This document shows positions 30,447 through 40,751 of a DNA stretch of 64,000 nt, one piece after another. The notes beneath the pieces are model-generated. The model did not search any database and was not told the DNA's origin. It saw only the letters and a list, made by a program, of their open reading frames with translations. Each line of letters starts with the position of its first letter. Position 1 is the first letter of the stretch. A program made the position numbers and the translations under genes. Source of the stretch: Trichococcus sp. K1Tr (GTDB lineage Bacteria > Bacillota > Bacilli > Lactobacillales > Aerococcaceae). The DNA lies in contig NZ_JAQMHR010000002.1 of assembly GCF_028309625.1 (NCBI RefSeq), forward strand, positions 421,660 to 485,659, given 5' to 3'.

Positions 30447-30947
30447 ATGGTTTATGTTGACCCAAATCATATTGAATTAGAAGACCGCGTTGTTGCGATC
30501 AATCGTGTAACAAAAGTTGTTAAAGGTGGACGTCGTCTGCGTTTTGCTGCTTTAGTTGTTGTAGGAGACAGAAACGGACATGTAGGATTCGGTACTGGTA
30601 AAGCAGCTGAGGTTCCTGAAGCTATTCGTAAAGCTATCGAATCTGCTAAAAAGAGCCTTATTGAAGTTCCAATGTCTGAATCAACAATTCCTCACAAAGT
30701 TATCGGATCTTTCTGTGGCGGTAACGTAATGTTGAAACCTGCTAAATCCGGTTCCGGAGTTTCTGCAGGCGGACCAGTCCGTGCCGTTGTCGAATTAGCT
30801 GGTATCGCTGATATCACAAGCAAATCCCTTGGTTCTAACACACCTATCAACATGGTACGTGCTACAATCGATGGCTTGAAACAGTTGAAAAATGCTGAAG
30901 ATGTTGCGAAATTACGCGGCAAAACAGTTGAAGAATTACTAGGATAA
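30447..30947 (+). CDS. rpsE: 30S ribosomal protein S5
   Basis: This 166-residue fidelity protein has the double-stranded RNA-binding fold ([19 protein letters not shown]) with the loop where spectinomycin-resistance changes occur. It ends in [23 protein letters not shown]. Confidence 0.98.
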   Translation: MVYVDPNHIELEDRVVAINRVTKVVKGGRRLRFAALVVVGDRNGHVGFGTGKAAEVPEAIRKAIESAKKSLIEVPMSESTIPHKVIGSFCGGNVMLKPAKSGSGVSAGGPVRAVVELAGIADITSKSLGSNTPINMVRATIDGLKQLKNAEDVAKLRGKTVEELLG

Positions 30948-30960
30948 GGAGGACTACAAA

Positions 30961-31143
30961 ATGGCAGAAGTAAAGATCACTTTAAAACGCAGCTTGATTG
31001 GACGTCCTCAAAACCAAAAAGATACTTGCAAAGCTTTGGGATTGTCCAAAATCGGCAAATCTGTTGTTAAACCAGCTAACCCAGCTATCTTGGGCATGGT
31101 CAACACAGTAAGCCACTTAGTTACATCAGAAGAAGTTAAATAA
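30961..31143 (+). CDS. rpmD: 50S ribosomal protein L30
   Basis: This 60-residue single-domain protein ([20 protein letters not shown]) has the usual [12 protein letters not shown] end. It starts 13 nt after rpsE; RBS AAGGAGG. Confidence 0.97.
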   Translation: MAEVKITLKRSLIGRPQNQKDTCKALGLSKIGKSVVKPANPAILGMVNTVSHLVTSEEVK

Positions 31144-31176
31144 TAAACATCAGATTAAAGGAGGTGCCAAGTTACT

Positions 31177-31616
31177 ATGAAACTTCATGAATTAAAACCT
31201 GCTGAAGGCTCACGTAAAGAACGTAACCGTGTCGGTCGCGGATCTTCATCCGGTAATGGTAAAACATCCGGTCGTGGACATAAAGGCCAAAAAGCCCGTT
31301 CAGGCGGCGGTGTGAGACTTGGATTCGAGGGTGGACAAACTCCATTGTTCCGTCGTCTTCCAAAACGTGGATTCACGAACATCAACCGTAAGGAATATGC
31401 TGTCATCAACTTAGAAATCTTAAACCGTTTCGAAGATGGTACAGAAGTTACTCCAGCTTTATTAGTTGAAACTGGTATTGTCAAAGATGAAAAATCAGGC
31501 ATCAAAGTTTTGGGCAACGGAAGCGTTGAGAAAAAACTGACAGTTAAAGCTAATAAATTCTCCGAAGCAGCACAAAAAGCTATCGAAGCTGCAGGTGGGA
31601 CTGTTGAGGTGATCTA

Positions 31617-31617
<1 letters not shown>
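31177..31617 (+). CDS. rplO: 50S ribosomal protein L15
   Basis: This 146-residue protein starts [20 protein letters not shown], followed by a glycine/arginine-rich extended arm ([20 protein letters not shown]). Its stop overlaps the secY ATG by one base. Confidence 0.98.
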
Positions 31618-33621
<2,004 letters not shown>

Positions 33622-33655
33622 TTGCAAATGTCATTTGAAATTAATCGAATATTTC

Positions 33656-33684
33656 TTTTCAATCGATACTTGCTATGGTATAAT
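33656..33684 (+). promoter_or_regulatory. Internal promoter before infA
   Basis: TTTTCA, 17 nt and a perfect extended TGG-TATAAT lie 73 nt before infA. They can drive infA-rpmJ-rpsM-rpsK-rpoA-rplQ separately. Confidence 0.75.
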
Positions 33685-33756
33685 CTAGCAGTTAGAGTAA
33701 AAATTGCCAAGACATAAGATTAATCAGCTCAACAGAATGTTAGGAGGTTAGCAGGC

Positions 33757-33975
33757 GTGGCGAAAGACGATGTAATTGAGATCGAAGGAGTTGTCGTTGA
33801 AACTTTGCCCAATGCAATGTTTAAAGTCGAACTTGAAAATGGTCACATAGTATTAGCTCACGTATCTGGTAAAATTAGAATGCATTACATCCGCATTTTG
33901 CCAGGCGATAAAGTTACGGTAGAATTATCACCGTACGATCTTACTCGTGGACGCATTACTTACCGCTTTAAATAA
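33757..33975 (+). CDS. infA: Translation initiation factor IF-1
   Basis: This 72-residue OB-fold factor blocks the A-site during initiation. It starts [19 protein letters not shown] at GTG 33757 behind TTAGGAGG and ends [15 protein letters not shown]. It is preceded by its own promoter. Confidence 0.98.
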   Translation: MAKDDVIEIEGVVVETLPNAMFKVELENGHIVLAHVSGKIRMHYIRILPGDKVTVELSPYDLTRGRITYRFK

Positions 33976-34008
33976 TTGCACTCCATCACTAAATAGGAGG
34001 GAATTTAA

Positions 34009-34122
34009 ATGAAAGTTAGAGCATCAGTAAAACCCATTTGCGAAAAATGCAAAGTCATTCGCCGCAATGGTCGTGTTATGGTGATTTGCGAAAATCCCAA
34101 ACATAAACAACGCCAAGGATAA
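34009..34122 (+). CDS. rpmJ: 50S ribosomal protein L36
   Basis: This 37-residue protein ([20 protein letters not shown] start) has the zinc ligands CxxC at 11/14, Cys27 and His32. The ATG follows AGGAGGG. It lies between infA and rpsM, the universal order. Confidence 0.97.
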   Translation: MKVRASVKPICEKCKVIRRNGRVMVICENPKHKQRQG

Positions 34123-34142
34123 TAACAAGGAGGTGCCTATAA

Positions 34143-34508
34143 ATGGCTCGTATCGCAGGAGTAGATGTTCCGCGTGACAAACGTGTGGTTATTTCATTAA
34201 CTTATATTTTTGGTATCGGATTGAACACAGCTCAAAAGCTTTTAGCTGCAGCTGAAGTTTCAGAAGATACACGTGTTCGTGATTTGACGAATGATGAATT
34301 AGACCGTATCCGTATTGAAGTGGATAAATTAAAGGTTGAAGGTGACCTTCGTCGTGAAGTTAACCTAAATATTAAACGATTGATTGAAATTGGATCTTAC
34401 AGAGGAATGCGTCACCGTCGTGGTTTGCCTGTTCGCGGACAAAACACTAAGAACAACGCACGCACTCGTAAAGGCCCAGCTAAAGCAGTCACTGGCAAGA
34501 AAAAATAA
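34143..34508 (+). CDS. rpsM: 30S ribosomal protein S13
   Basis: This 121-residue 30S-head protein contacts P-site tRNA through its basic tail ([21 protein letters not shown]). It starts [34 protein letters not shown]. Confidence 0.98.
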   Translation: MARIAGVDVPRDKRVVISLTYIFGIGLNTAQKLLAAAEVSEDTRVRDLTNDELDRIRIEVDKLKVEGDLRREVNLNIKRLIEIGSYRGMRHRRGLPVRGQNTKNNARTRKGPAKAVTGKKK

Positions 34509-34535
34509 TAATTAAGTGAAGGAGGTCAAAACTTC

Positions 34536-34922
34536 ATGGCTAAAAAAGTAGCTCGCAAACGCCGCGTAAAAAAGAATGTTGAAGCTGGTATAGCACATAT
34601 CCGTTCAACTTTTAATAATACTATTGTTATGATTACAGATGTTCATGGAAATGCTATCTCATGGTCATCAGCAGGTTCATTAGGATTCAGAGGTTCTCGT
34701 AAATCTACTCCTTATGCTGCACAAATGGCTGCAGAAGCAGCAGCTAAAGTTTCTATGGAACATGGCATGAAAACAGTTGAAGTAGCTGTTAAAGGTCCTG
34801 GTTCTGGACGTGAAGCTGCCATTCGTTCATTACAAGCAGCAGGTTTGGAAGTTACCGCAATCCGCGACGTAACGCCCGTTCCTCATAATGGATGCCGTCC
34901 ACCAAAACGTCGTCGTGTTTAA
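34536..34922 (+). CDS. rpsK: 30S ribosomal protein S11
   Basis: This 128-residue platform protein has [20 protein letters not shown] and the C-terminal [29 protein letters not shown]. Confidence 0.98.
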   Translation: MAKKVARKRRVKKNVEAGIAHIRSTFNNTIVMITDVHGNAISWSSAGSLGFRGSRKSTPYAAQMAAEAAAKVSMEHGMKTVEVAVKGPGSGREAAIRSLQAAGLEVTAIRDVTPVPHNGCRPPKRRRV

Positions 34923-35003
34923 TTGAGAATTGTACTGATATGTAACGAAACGCAATGGACTCACTAACATGAACTTCACGTTTTGAAAGGGGTAAATTGA
35001 TAA

Positions 35004-35948
35004 ATGATCGAAATTGAAAAACCAAGAATTGAAACGATTGAGATCAGCGAAGATGCCAAATTCGGTAAATTCGTTGTAGAACCACTAGAACGCGGTTATG
35101 GAACAACACTTGGGAACTCATTACGTCGAATTCTATTATCTTCACTTCCTGGTACAGCTGTAACAACTATCCAAATCGATGGTGTTCTACACGAATTTTC
35201 AACGATTGATGGTGTTGTCGAGGATGTTACCCAAATCATTCTGAACATCAAAAAATTAGCTTTGAAATTGTATACGGACGAAGACAAAACAATCGAGATT
35301 GACGTAAAAGGTCCAGCAGTCGTGACTGCAGCGGATATTACCCATGACAGCGATGTGGAAATCTTAAACCCTGATTTATATATATGTACAGTTTCAGAGG
35401 GAGCACATTTTCATGTTCGCTTGGATGTAAAAAATGGCCGTGGTTATGTTCGTTCTGAATATAACAAAACGGAAGATATGCCGATCGGTGTTTTGCCAGT
35501 CGACTCCATCTATACTCCAATCAGCAAAGTAAATTATCAAGTTGAAAACACTCGTATCGGACAAAAAAATATTTATGATAAATTAACGTTGGATGTCTGG
35601 ACAGATGGTTCCATCAGCCCAGAAGAAGCAGTCAGCTTGGCTGCCAAAATTTTAACGGAACATTTGAATATTTTTGTTAATCTGACCGATGAAGCTCGTA
35701 AAGCTGAGATAATGGTTGAAAAAGAAGAAACACATAAAGAGAAAATGCTGGAAATGACTATCGAAGAATTGGATTTATCCGTACGTTCTTATAACTGTTT
35801 GAAACGCGCAGGCATCAACACAGTCCAAGAATTGACAGACAAGTCTGAAGCAGAGATGATCAAAGTACGTAATCTGGGACGCAAATCACTTGAAGAAGTG
35901 AAAAATAAGCTGAATGATCTTAATCTAGGCTTGCGTCAAGACGACTAG
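35004..35948 (+). CDS. rpoA: RNA polymerase alpha subunit
   Basis: This 314-residue subunit has the assembly NTD (residues 1-230, with [20 protein letters not shown]) and a CTD (about 245-312, [21 protein letters not shown]) that binds UP elements and activators. RBS GAAAGGGG. It sits between rpsK and rplQ as usual. Confidence 0.98.
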   Translation: MIEIEKPRIETIEISEDAKFGKFVVEPLERGYGTTLGNSLRRILLSSLPGTAVTTIQIDGVLHEFSTIDGVVEDVTQIILNIKKLALKLYTDEDKTIEIDVKGPAVVTAADITHDSDVEILNPDLYICTVSEGAHFHVRLDVKNGRGYVRSEYNKTEDMPIGVLPVDSIYTPISKVNYQVENTRIGQKNIYDKLTLDVWTDGSISPEEAVSLAAKILTEHLNIFVNLTDEARKAEIMVEKEETHKEKMLEMTIEELDLSVRSYNCLKRAGINTVQELTDKSEAEMIKVRNLGRKSLEEVKNKLNDLNLGLRQDD

Positions 35949-35974
35949 TACTGTACAAAGGAGGAAAACCTAGG

Positions 35975-36355
35975 ATGGCTTACCGTAAATTAGGACGCAC
36001 AAGCGCCCAAAGAAAAGCAATGCTTCGTGATTTGACTACTGACTTACTCATCAACGAACGAATCGTTACAACTGAAGCTCGTGCTAAAGAAATTCGTTCA
36101 ACTACTGAAAAGATGATTACTTTAGGCAAACGTGGAGATTTATCTGCTCGTCGTTTAGCTGCAGCATACGTTCGTAACGAAGTTGCAGATGTACGTGAAG
36201 AAGATGACAAAATCGTTGTTCAATCAGCTTTACAAAAATTGTTCTCTGATATCGCACCTCGCTATGCAGAACGTCAAGGCGGATACACACGTATCTTGAA
36301 GACAGAACCTCGTCGTGGCGATGCTGCACCAATGGTTATCATTGAATTAGTATAA
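35975..36355 (+). CDS. rplQ: 50S ribosomal protein L17
   Basis: This 126-residue exit-tunnel protein starts [20 protein letters not shown] and ends [25 protein letters not shown]. It is the last gene of the superoperon before a strong terminator. Confidence 0.98.
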   Translation: MAYRKLGRTSAQRKAMLRDLTTDLLINERIVTTEARAKEIRSTTEKMITLGKRGDLSARRLAAAYVRNEVADVREEDDKIVVQSALQKLFSDIAPRYAERQGGYTRILKTEPRRGDAAPMVIIELV

Positions 36356-36449
36356 TTCAATCGTATAAAGATGAAACGTTCACTTTTAGATGAAATAGAG
36401 TGTTATGATGATGGGATTGCTTCTGGCTTCCCTAGTCTAGCTCAAGGTT

Positions 36450-36488
36450 CTTCCGAAGATCGCATGATCTTCGGAAGGGCATTTTTTC
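36450..36488 (+). terminator. Terminator of the S10-spc-alpha operon
   Basis: A perfect 12-bp stem CTTCCGAAGATC / GATCTTCGGAAG has a 4-nt loop, followed by GGCA and T6. A 61-codon open frame across this region has no ribosome site and is not called. Confidence 0.9.
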
Positions 36489-36509
36489 ATCAAAAAAAGT
36501 GCTTTTTTT

Positions 36510-36557
36510 ATCAAAAGAAACTAGAAAATGCCAATATATTTTCTAGTTTCTTTTGAT
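36510..36557. repeat. Perfect 20-bp inverted repeat
   Basis: Arms 36510-36529 and 36538-36557 (outer ATCAAAAGAAACTAG) are perfect complements with an 8-nt loop. It follows the operon terminator by about 20 nt. It may be a backup or bidirectional terminator, although no clean T-tract follows. Confidence 0.8.
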
Positions 36558-36601
36558 ATATAAATAAAAGCGTTTTATTTCCGTGCTGTGTCAAGACAGT
36601 G

Positions 36602-36673
36602 GATGAAAAATAGGGAGGAGTAGTTTATACTTACTAAGTAGACATTCCTTTTCCGTATTTTTCATCTTTTTTT
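36602..36673 (+). promoter_or_regulatory. Leader with terminator-like stem before the ecf operon
   Basis: GATGAAAAATA (36602-36612) pairs perfectly with TATTTTTCATC (36656-36666), followed by T7. The 43-nt interior holds its own dyad (TACTTA-c-TAAGTA) and purine-rich GGGAGG against TTCCTTTTCC. This looks like a large-loop terminator or attenuator 77 nt before ecfA1. I cannot match it to a known riboswitch. Confidence 0.45.
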
Positions 36674-36749
36674 ATACTTACTTGTCAGTGGAACGGATGG
36701 ACGGATGCGGACTTAAAGATTCAACAATAGAGAAAGTAGGACAGCCATC

Positions 36750-37589
36750 ATGAATGAAATTATCGAGTTGCGCAATGTGACTTTTTCCTATTCAGAGGAA
36801 GATGCAAGACCGGCATTGAACAACGTTTCGTTAACAATCCAGCAGGGAGAATGGATCGCCATCATCGGGCCTAACGGTTCGGGCAAGTCAACCTTGGCCA
36901 AAACGATCAACGGCTTGATAGAAGCGAACTCCGGAGAAGTGATCATTGAAGGGATACCTTTGAATGCAGAGACGGTTTGGGACGTCCGCAAAAAAATCGG
37001 GATGGTTTTCCAGAATCCGGACAATCAGTTCGTCGGTTCGACCGTACAGGACGATGTTGCGTTCGGTTTGGAGAATGTCGGTATTCCCCGCGAGGAAATG
37101 GTGAAGCGCGTTGCTGATGCTGTAGCGGCTGTGAACATGGCCGACTTTATGGATAAGGAGCCAGCACGTCTTTCGGGTGGACAGAAGCAACGGGTGGCAA
37201 TCGCCGGGATTGTAGCTTTGTCCCCTGACATCATCATCCTTGATGAAGCGACGACCATGTTGGATCCGGAAGGCCGTCATGAAGTCATTGAGACTATCCA
37301 AGAAATCAAGAAAAAAGAAAATTTGACAGTGATTTCGATTACCCATGACATCGACGAGGCCGCGAAAGCGAACCGTATTTTTGTGATGGAAGCCGGGCAG
37401 TTGAAACGGATCGGCACCCCGGAAGAGATATTCAGCTTGGGCAAGGAAATCATCGATATCGGATTGGATATCCCATTCCCTGAGAAGCTTAAATACCAAT
37501 TGAAGAGACAGGGACTGGATGTTCCTGAAGAATATTTGACTGAGGAAGGGATGGTGAGCTGGTTATGGACATTACTTTCGAAAAAGTAG
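36750..37589 (+). CDS. ecfA1: ECF transporter ATPase A1
   Basis: This 279-residue ABC ATPase of the energy-coupling factor module is shared by several vitamin S components. It shows Walker A GPNGSGKST, Q-loop FQNPDNQ, signature LSGGQKQR, Walker B IIILDEATTMLDP and the H-loop TH. Position after rplQ is typical in Firmicutes. It overlaps ecfA2 by 25 nt. The ribosome site is weak (GAAAGTAGGA). Confidence 0.96.
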   Translation: MNEIIELRNVTFSYSEEDARPALNNVSLTIQQGEWIAIIGPNGSGKSTLAKTINGLIEANSGEVIIEGIPLNAETVWDVRKKIGMVFQNPDNQFVGSTVQDDVAFGLENVGIPREEMVKRVADAVAAVNMADFMDKEPARLSGGQKQRVAIAGIVALSPDIIILDEATTMLDPEGRHEVIETIQEIKKKENLTVISITHDIDEAAKANRIFVMEAGQLKRIGTPEEIFSLGKEIIDIGLDIPFPEKLKYQLKRQGLDVPEEYLTEEGMVSWLWTLLSKK

Positions 37590-38476
37590 GCTATTCCTAC
37601 TCCGCCGGAACGCCTTTCGAAAACCGGGCCCTCTATGACGTGAACCTGAATATCCCGGACGGCAGTTATACGGCGTTGATCGGGCATACAGGCAGCGGCA
37701 AATCGACGGTCACGCAGCATCTGAATGCTTTATTGAAGCCAACGGAAGGCAGCGTAACGATCGGTGACCGCGTCATTACGAACAAATCGAACAACAAAAA
37801 TCTGAAGGACCTGCGCAAAAAAGTAGGGATTGTGTTCCAGTTTCCGGAGTCGCAGCTGTTCGAGGAGACGATCGCTAAGGATATCGCTTTCGGTCCGATG
37901 AACTTCGGCGTCAGCGAAGCGGACGCAATGGCGATTGTGAGGCGCGTGTTGCCTTTGGTCGGCTTGGATGAGTCCTTCATGGAACGCTCGCCATTCGACC
38001 TCTCAGGGGGTCAGATGAGACGCGTAGCGATTGCCGGAGTATTGGCGATGGAACCGGAAGTGCTGGTCCTGGATGAACCGACCGCCGGATTGGATCCCGC
38101 GGGCAGACGGGAAATCATGAATATGTTCAATCAACTCCATATCGACAACGGACTGACCATCGTATTGGTCACGCATCAGATGAATGATGTCGCAACCTAT
38201 GCGGATCATGTGGTCATCCTTGAGAAGGGGACGGTTGTCCGGATGGGCCCGCCTGCAGAAATTTTCCAGGATGCCGCTTGGCTTCAGGAAAAACAATTGG
38301 GCTTGCCTTCGGCACTGGCTTTCCTGGATACGTTGAGCCAAAAGACAGGCATCGATTTCGGAAACGAAAGACCGCTGCGCACGGAACAACTGGCGGCTGT
38401 GCTGATCGCCAAAATAAATGAGAACAAAGGCAACAAAAATGTCGCTAAGGAAGAGGGTGGCATAGATGTTGGATAA
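37565..38476 (+). CDS. ecfA2: ECF transporter ATPase A2
   Basis: This 303-residue second ATPase of the ECF module pairs with EcfA1. Walker A is GHTGSGKST, Q-loop FQFPESQ, signature LSGGQMRR, Walker B VLVLDEPTAGLDP. Its ATG lies inside the end of ecfA1, behind GAGGAAGGGATGG, so translation is coupled. It overlaps ecfT by 11 nt. Confidence 0.96.
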   Translation: MDITFEKVGYSYSAGTPFENRALYDVNLNIPDGSYTALIGHTGSGKSTVTQHLNALLKPTEGSVTIGDRVITNKSNNKNLKDLRKKVGIVFQFPESQLFEETIAKDIAFGPMNFGVSEADAMAIVRRVLPLVGLDESFMERSPFDLSGGQMRRVAIAGVLAMEPEVLVLDEPTAGLDPAGRREIMNMFNQLHIDNGLTIVLVTHQMNDVATYADHVVILEKGTVVRMGPPAEIFQDAAWLQEKQLGLPSALAFLDTLSQKTGIDFGNERPLRTEQLAAVLIAKINENKGNKNVAKEEGGIDVG

Positions 38477-39263
38477 ATTACTTTTCGGGCGCTACATCCA
38501 AGGCGACTCGCTGGTCCATAGACTGGATCCGCGCGCGAAGCTGATCGGTGCTTTCTATTTCATCATCGTCATCTTCCTGGCCAATAACTGGCAGACTTAT
38601 CTGATCATGACGTTGTTCACTTTCATGTGCGTCATCCTTTCCGACATAAAACTGTCGGTCTTCTTGAACGGCGTGAAGCCGCTGATTTGGTTGATCATGT
38701 TCACGGTATTGTTGCAGATCCTCTTCACACGGGGTGGGGAAACGTACCTGGAACTGGGACCGATCAGCATCACTTCGTTCGGGGTGATCAACGGAGCATT
38801 CATCTTCATGCGCTTCGTCCTGATCATCTTCATTTCGACGTTGCTGACGCTCACGACGATGCCGTTGTCGTTGACCGATGCAATCGAGAAACTGTTGGGG
38901 CCCCTGAAACGCTTTAAGGTTCCTGTCCACGAAATCGCGCTGATGCTTTCCATTGCGTTGCGTTTCGTACCGACATTGATGGATGAGGCTTCGAAGATCA
39001 TGAATGCGCAACGGGCTCGCGGTGTCGAATTCGGCGAAGGCAATATCGTGAAGCAGATGAAGGCAGTCACACCGATCTTGGTGCCGCTGTTCGTCAGCTC
39101 GTTCAATCGTGCCGATGAATTGGCGAACGCTATGGAAGCACGTGGGTATCAGGGCGGGGAAGGCCGGACGAAATACCGCATCCTCGATTGGCAGAGGCTG
39201 GATACGCTGAGTATGCTGGCGTTTGTCGCACTGACCGGGTTGTTGTTGTTCTTCCGATCTTGA
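38466..39263 (+). CDS. ecfT: ECF transporter transmembrane protein T
   Basis: This 265-residue membrane scaffold links the ATPases to interchangeable S components. It has about five to six helices and the two coupling-helix Ala-Arg-Gly motifs: the second part shows AQRARGVEF and the other ANAMEARGYQGG. The start overlaps ecfA2. A terminator follows. Confidence 0.95.
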   Translation: MLDKLLFGRYIQGDSLVHRLDPRAKLIGAFYFIIVIFLANNWQTYLIMTLFTFMCVILSDIKLSVFLNGVKPLIWLIMFTVLLQILFTRGGETYLELGPISITSFGVINGAFIFMRFVLIIFISTLLTLTTMPLSLTDAIEKLLGPLKRFKVPVHEIALMLSIALRFVPTLMDEASKIMNAQRARGVEFGEGNIVKQMKAVTPILVPLFVSSFNRADELANAMEARGYQGGEGRTKYRILDWQRLDTLSMLAFVALTGLLLFFRS

Positions 39264-39302
39264 GCGCATACAGGCGCAATTTGCAGCCATAGAACGAGTC
39301 TG

Positions 39303-39331
39303 GGGACCGGGTAGTATTTCCGGTCCCTTTT
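39303..39331 (+). terminator. Terminator after ecfT
   Basis: GGGACCGG / CCGGTCCC has a 9-nt loop and TTTT(T). Confidence 0.8.
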
Positions 39332-39390
39332 AAAATAGAAAAAACCATAAACCACACATCAGAAAGACAAGAAAGGGGCATACGCCACCC

Positions 39391-40164
39391 ATGAGTGCAC
39401 AACGATTCAAATGCATCGTGCAATATGACGGAACGGGTTATGTGGGCTATCAGGTCCAACCTAACGGCAACAGTGTCCAGACGGAAATCGAAAAGGCGTT
39501 GAAAAAAATGTCGAATGGGCAGATCATTCCGATCCATGCATCCGGCCGGACCGATTCAGGTGTCCATGCGCTCGGACAAGTCATCCATTTTGATTACCCG
39601 GCTGCGATCAAGCCGGATCATCTGCTGCGGGCGCTGAACAGCTTGCTGCCCGATGACATTTTGATCACCTCCGTGGAGTTCGCTCCAGAGGAATTCCATT
39701 CGCGTTACCATGCGATGGGGAAAAAATACATTTACCGGGTCGATCTCGATCGCTTCCCGAATCCCTTCAAGCGACTGTATACAACGCATCATCCTTACCG
39801 GTTCAATATGGCGAATCTGGAACAGGCCGTCAAAAAGCTGGAAGGCGAACATGACTTCACCAGTTTTTGTTCGACAAAAACGGACAAGACTGATCTGGTC
39901 CGGACCGTCTACGAAGCGAGTGTCAGGAAGGACGAGGAGAACAATGAGCTGGTCTTCACCTTCAGGGGCAATGGTTTCCTCTACAATATGATCCGCATTT
40001 TCGTGGGGACGCTGCTGCAGATTGCTGACGGTCTGAAAAAGGTCGAGGAAATCGACCGCCTTTTGGAAGTGAAGGACAGGCGTCAAGCCGGGCCGACAGC
40101 CCCGTCGCAGGGATTGTATCTCGTGGAAGTTTATTACGATGAAGAAAGATTAAGGAATGGGTAG
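39391..40164 (+). CDS. truA: tRNA pseudouridine synthase A
   Basis: This 257-residue enzyme makes pseudouridine 38-40 in the anticodon arm. The catalytic aspartate is D55 in SGRTDSGVHA, and the second half has GNGFLYNMIRIFVG. The ATG lies 13 nt after GAAAGGGG, a rather long spacing. It follows the ecf operon, as in many Firmicutes. Confidence 0.96.
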   Translation: MSAQRFKCIVQYDGTGYVGYQVQPNGNSVQTEIEKALKKMSNGQIIPIHASGRTDSGVHALGQVIHFDYPAAIKPDHLLRALNSLLPDDILITSVEFAPEEFHSRYHAMGKKYIYRVDLDRFPNPFKRLYTTHHPYRFNMANLEQAVKKLEGEHDFTSFCSTKTDKTDLVRTVYEASVRKDEENNELVFTFRGNGFLYNMIRIFVGTLLQIADGLKKVEEIDRLLEVKDRRQAGPTAPSQGLYLVEVYYDEERLRNG

Positions 40165-40175
40165 GGGGAAGAGGG

Positions 40176-40442
40176 ATGTTTAAAAAGGAAAGAGCGGAAA
40201 TCGATGCCATCGATCAGGAGTTGGTGAAGCTGTTCGAACGCCGGATGGATGCAGTCACGGAAATCGCGCGGATCAAGAAAGAGAACGAGCTGCCGATCCT
40301 GGACCAATCCAGGGAAGACAAGGTGCTGGATAAAGTGCGCGGGCTGACCGAGAACAAAGCCTACGAAGACAGCGTGGAAGACATCTTCCGCTCCTTGATG
40401 ACGATCACGAAAGCATTCGAAACCAAACAGAACGAAGAATAA
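40176..40442 (+). CDS. Chorismate mutase, AroQ class, monofunctional
   Basis: This 88-residue all-helical protein fits the AroQ fold: IDAIDQELVKLFERRMDAV in helix 1, KKENELPILD, then SREDKVLDKV. It converts chorismate to prephenate for Phe/Tyr synthesis. The positions of R22/R23, K34/K35, D43, R46 and E47 agree with the family active site. It starts 11 nt after truA, so it may be cotranscribed, which is an unusual partner. RBS GGGGGAAGAGGG. Confidence 0.88.
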   Translation: MFKKERAEIDAIDQELVKLFERRMDAVTEIARIKKENELPILDQSREDKVLDKVRGLTENKAYEDSVEDIFRSLMTITKAFETKQNEE

Positions 40443-40451
40443 GAAATGCTG

Positions 40452-40499
40452 AAAAGCGGGTGTGGAAAAGACGAGATCTTTTCCGCACCCGCTTTTTTG
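40452..40499 (+). terminator. Terminator after chorismate mutase
   Basis: A stem of about 20 bp (AAAAGCGGGTG... / ...CACCCGCTTTT) with one G-T pair, a 5-nt loop and a T6 tail. Confidence 0.93.
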
Positions 40500-40523
40500 C
40501 GTGCTAGGGCAATGGTGAGCGGT

Positions 40524-40676
40524 GCCAGCTCCGGCGAAGCCATCGCTCATCGGAGGACAGCTTCTGCAATCTCCGCCAGCTCCTATGAAGCAGTCCCCAC
40601 CGGAGCTGACGCTCCCGCAAACAGTCCGAACGCCGGCGAAGCCGTCGCTAACCGGAGGAAATCACTGGACAGCGCC
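40524..40676. repeat. Three tandem 51-bp GC-rich palindromic units (locus 1)
   Basis: Units start at 40524, 40575 and 40626. The spacing is exact: CCGGCGAAGCC recurs at 40531 and 40633, 102 bp apart, and GCCAGCTCC at 40524 and 40575. Each unit carries a partial palindrome with CTCCG- and CGGAG-type arms around a 13-18-nt loop. The array lies between two terminators and is much more GC-rich than neighbouring spacers. A related array is at 59787. Confidence 0.8.
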
Positions 40677-40682
40677 AAAAAC

Positions 40683-40721
40683 AAAAACCCCCGTCAAGCG
40701 CTATACGCCCGTCGGAGGTTT
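40683..40721 (-). terminator. Terminator of the minus-strand PLP gene
   Basis: On the minus strand AAACCTCCG / CGGGGGTTT (one wobble) is followed by TTTTTG. It lies 30 nt after the stop of the cystathionine enzyme gene. Confidence 0.75.
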
Positions 40722-40751
40722 TCAACATATTTTCTTTTGCGGTCTACTTTA

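Noticed and set aside
36371-36556. 61-codon open frame after rplQ
   Set aside because: It runs through the operon terminator and the 20-bp hairpin, with no ribosome site.
36688-36696. GTGGAACGG resembling a T-box core
   Set aside because: The full T-box sequence, specifier stems and following terminator/antiterminator order are missing, and ECF genes are not usual T-box targets.
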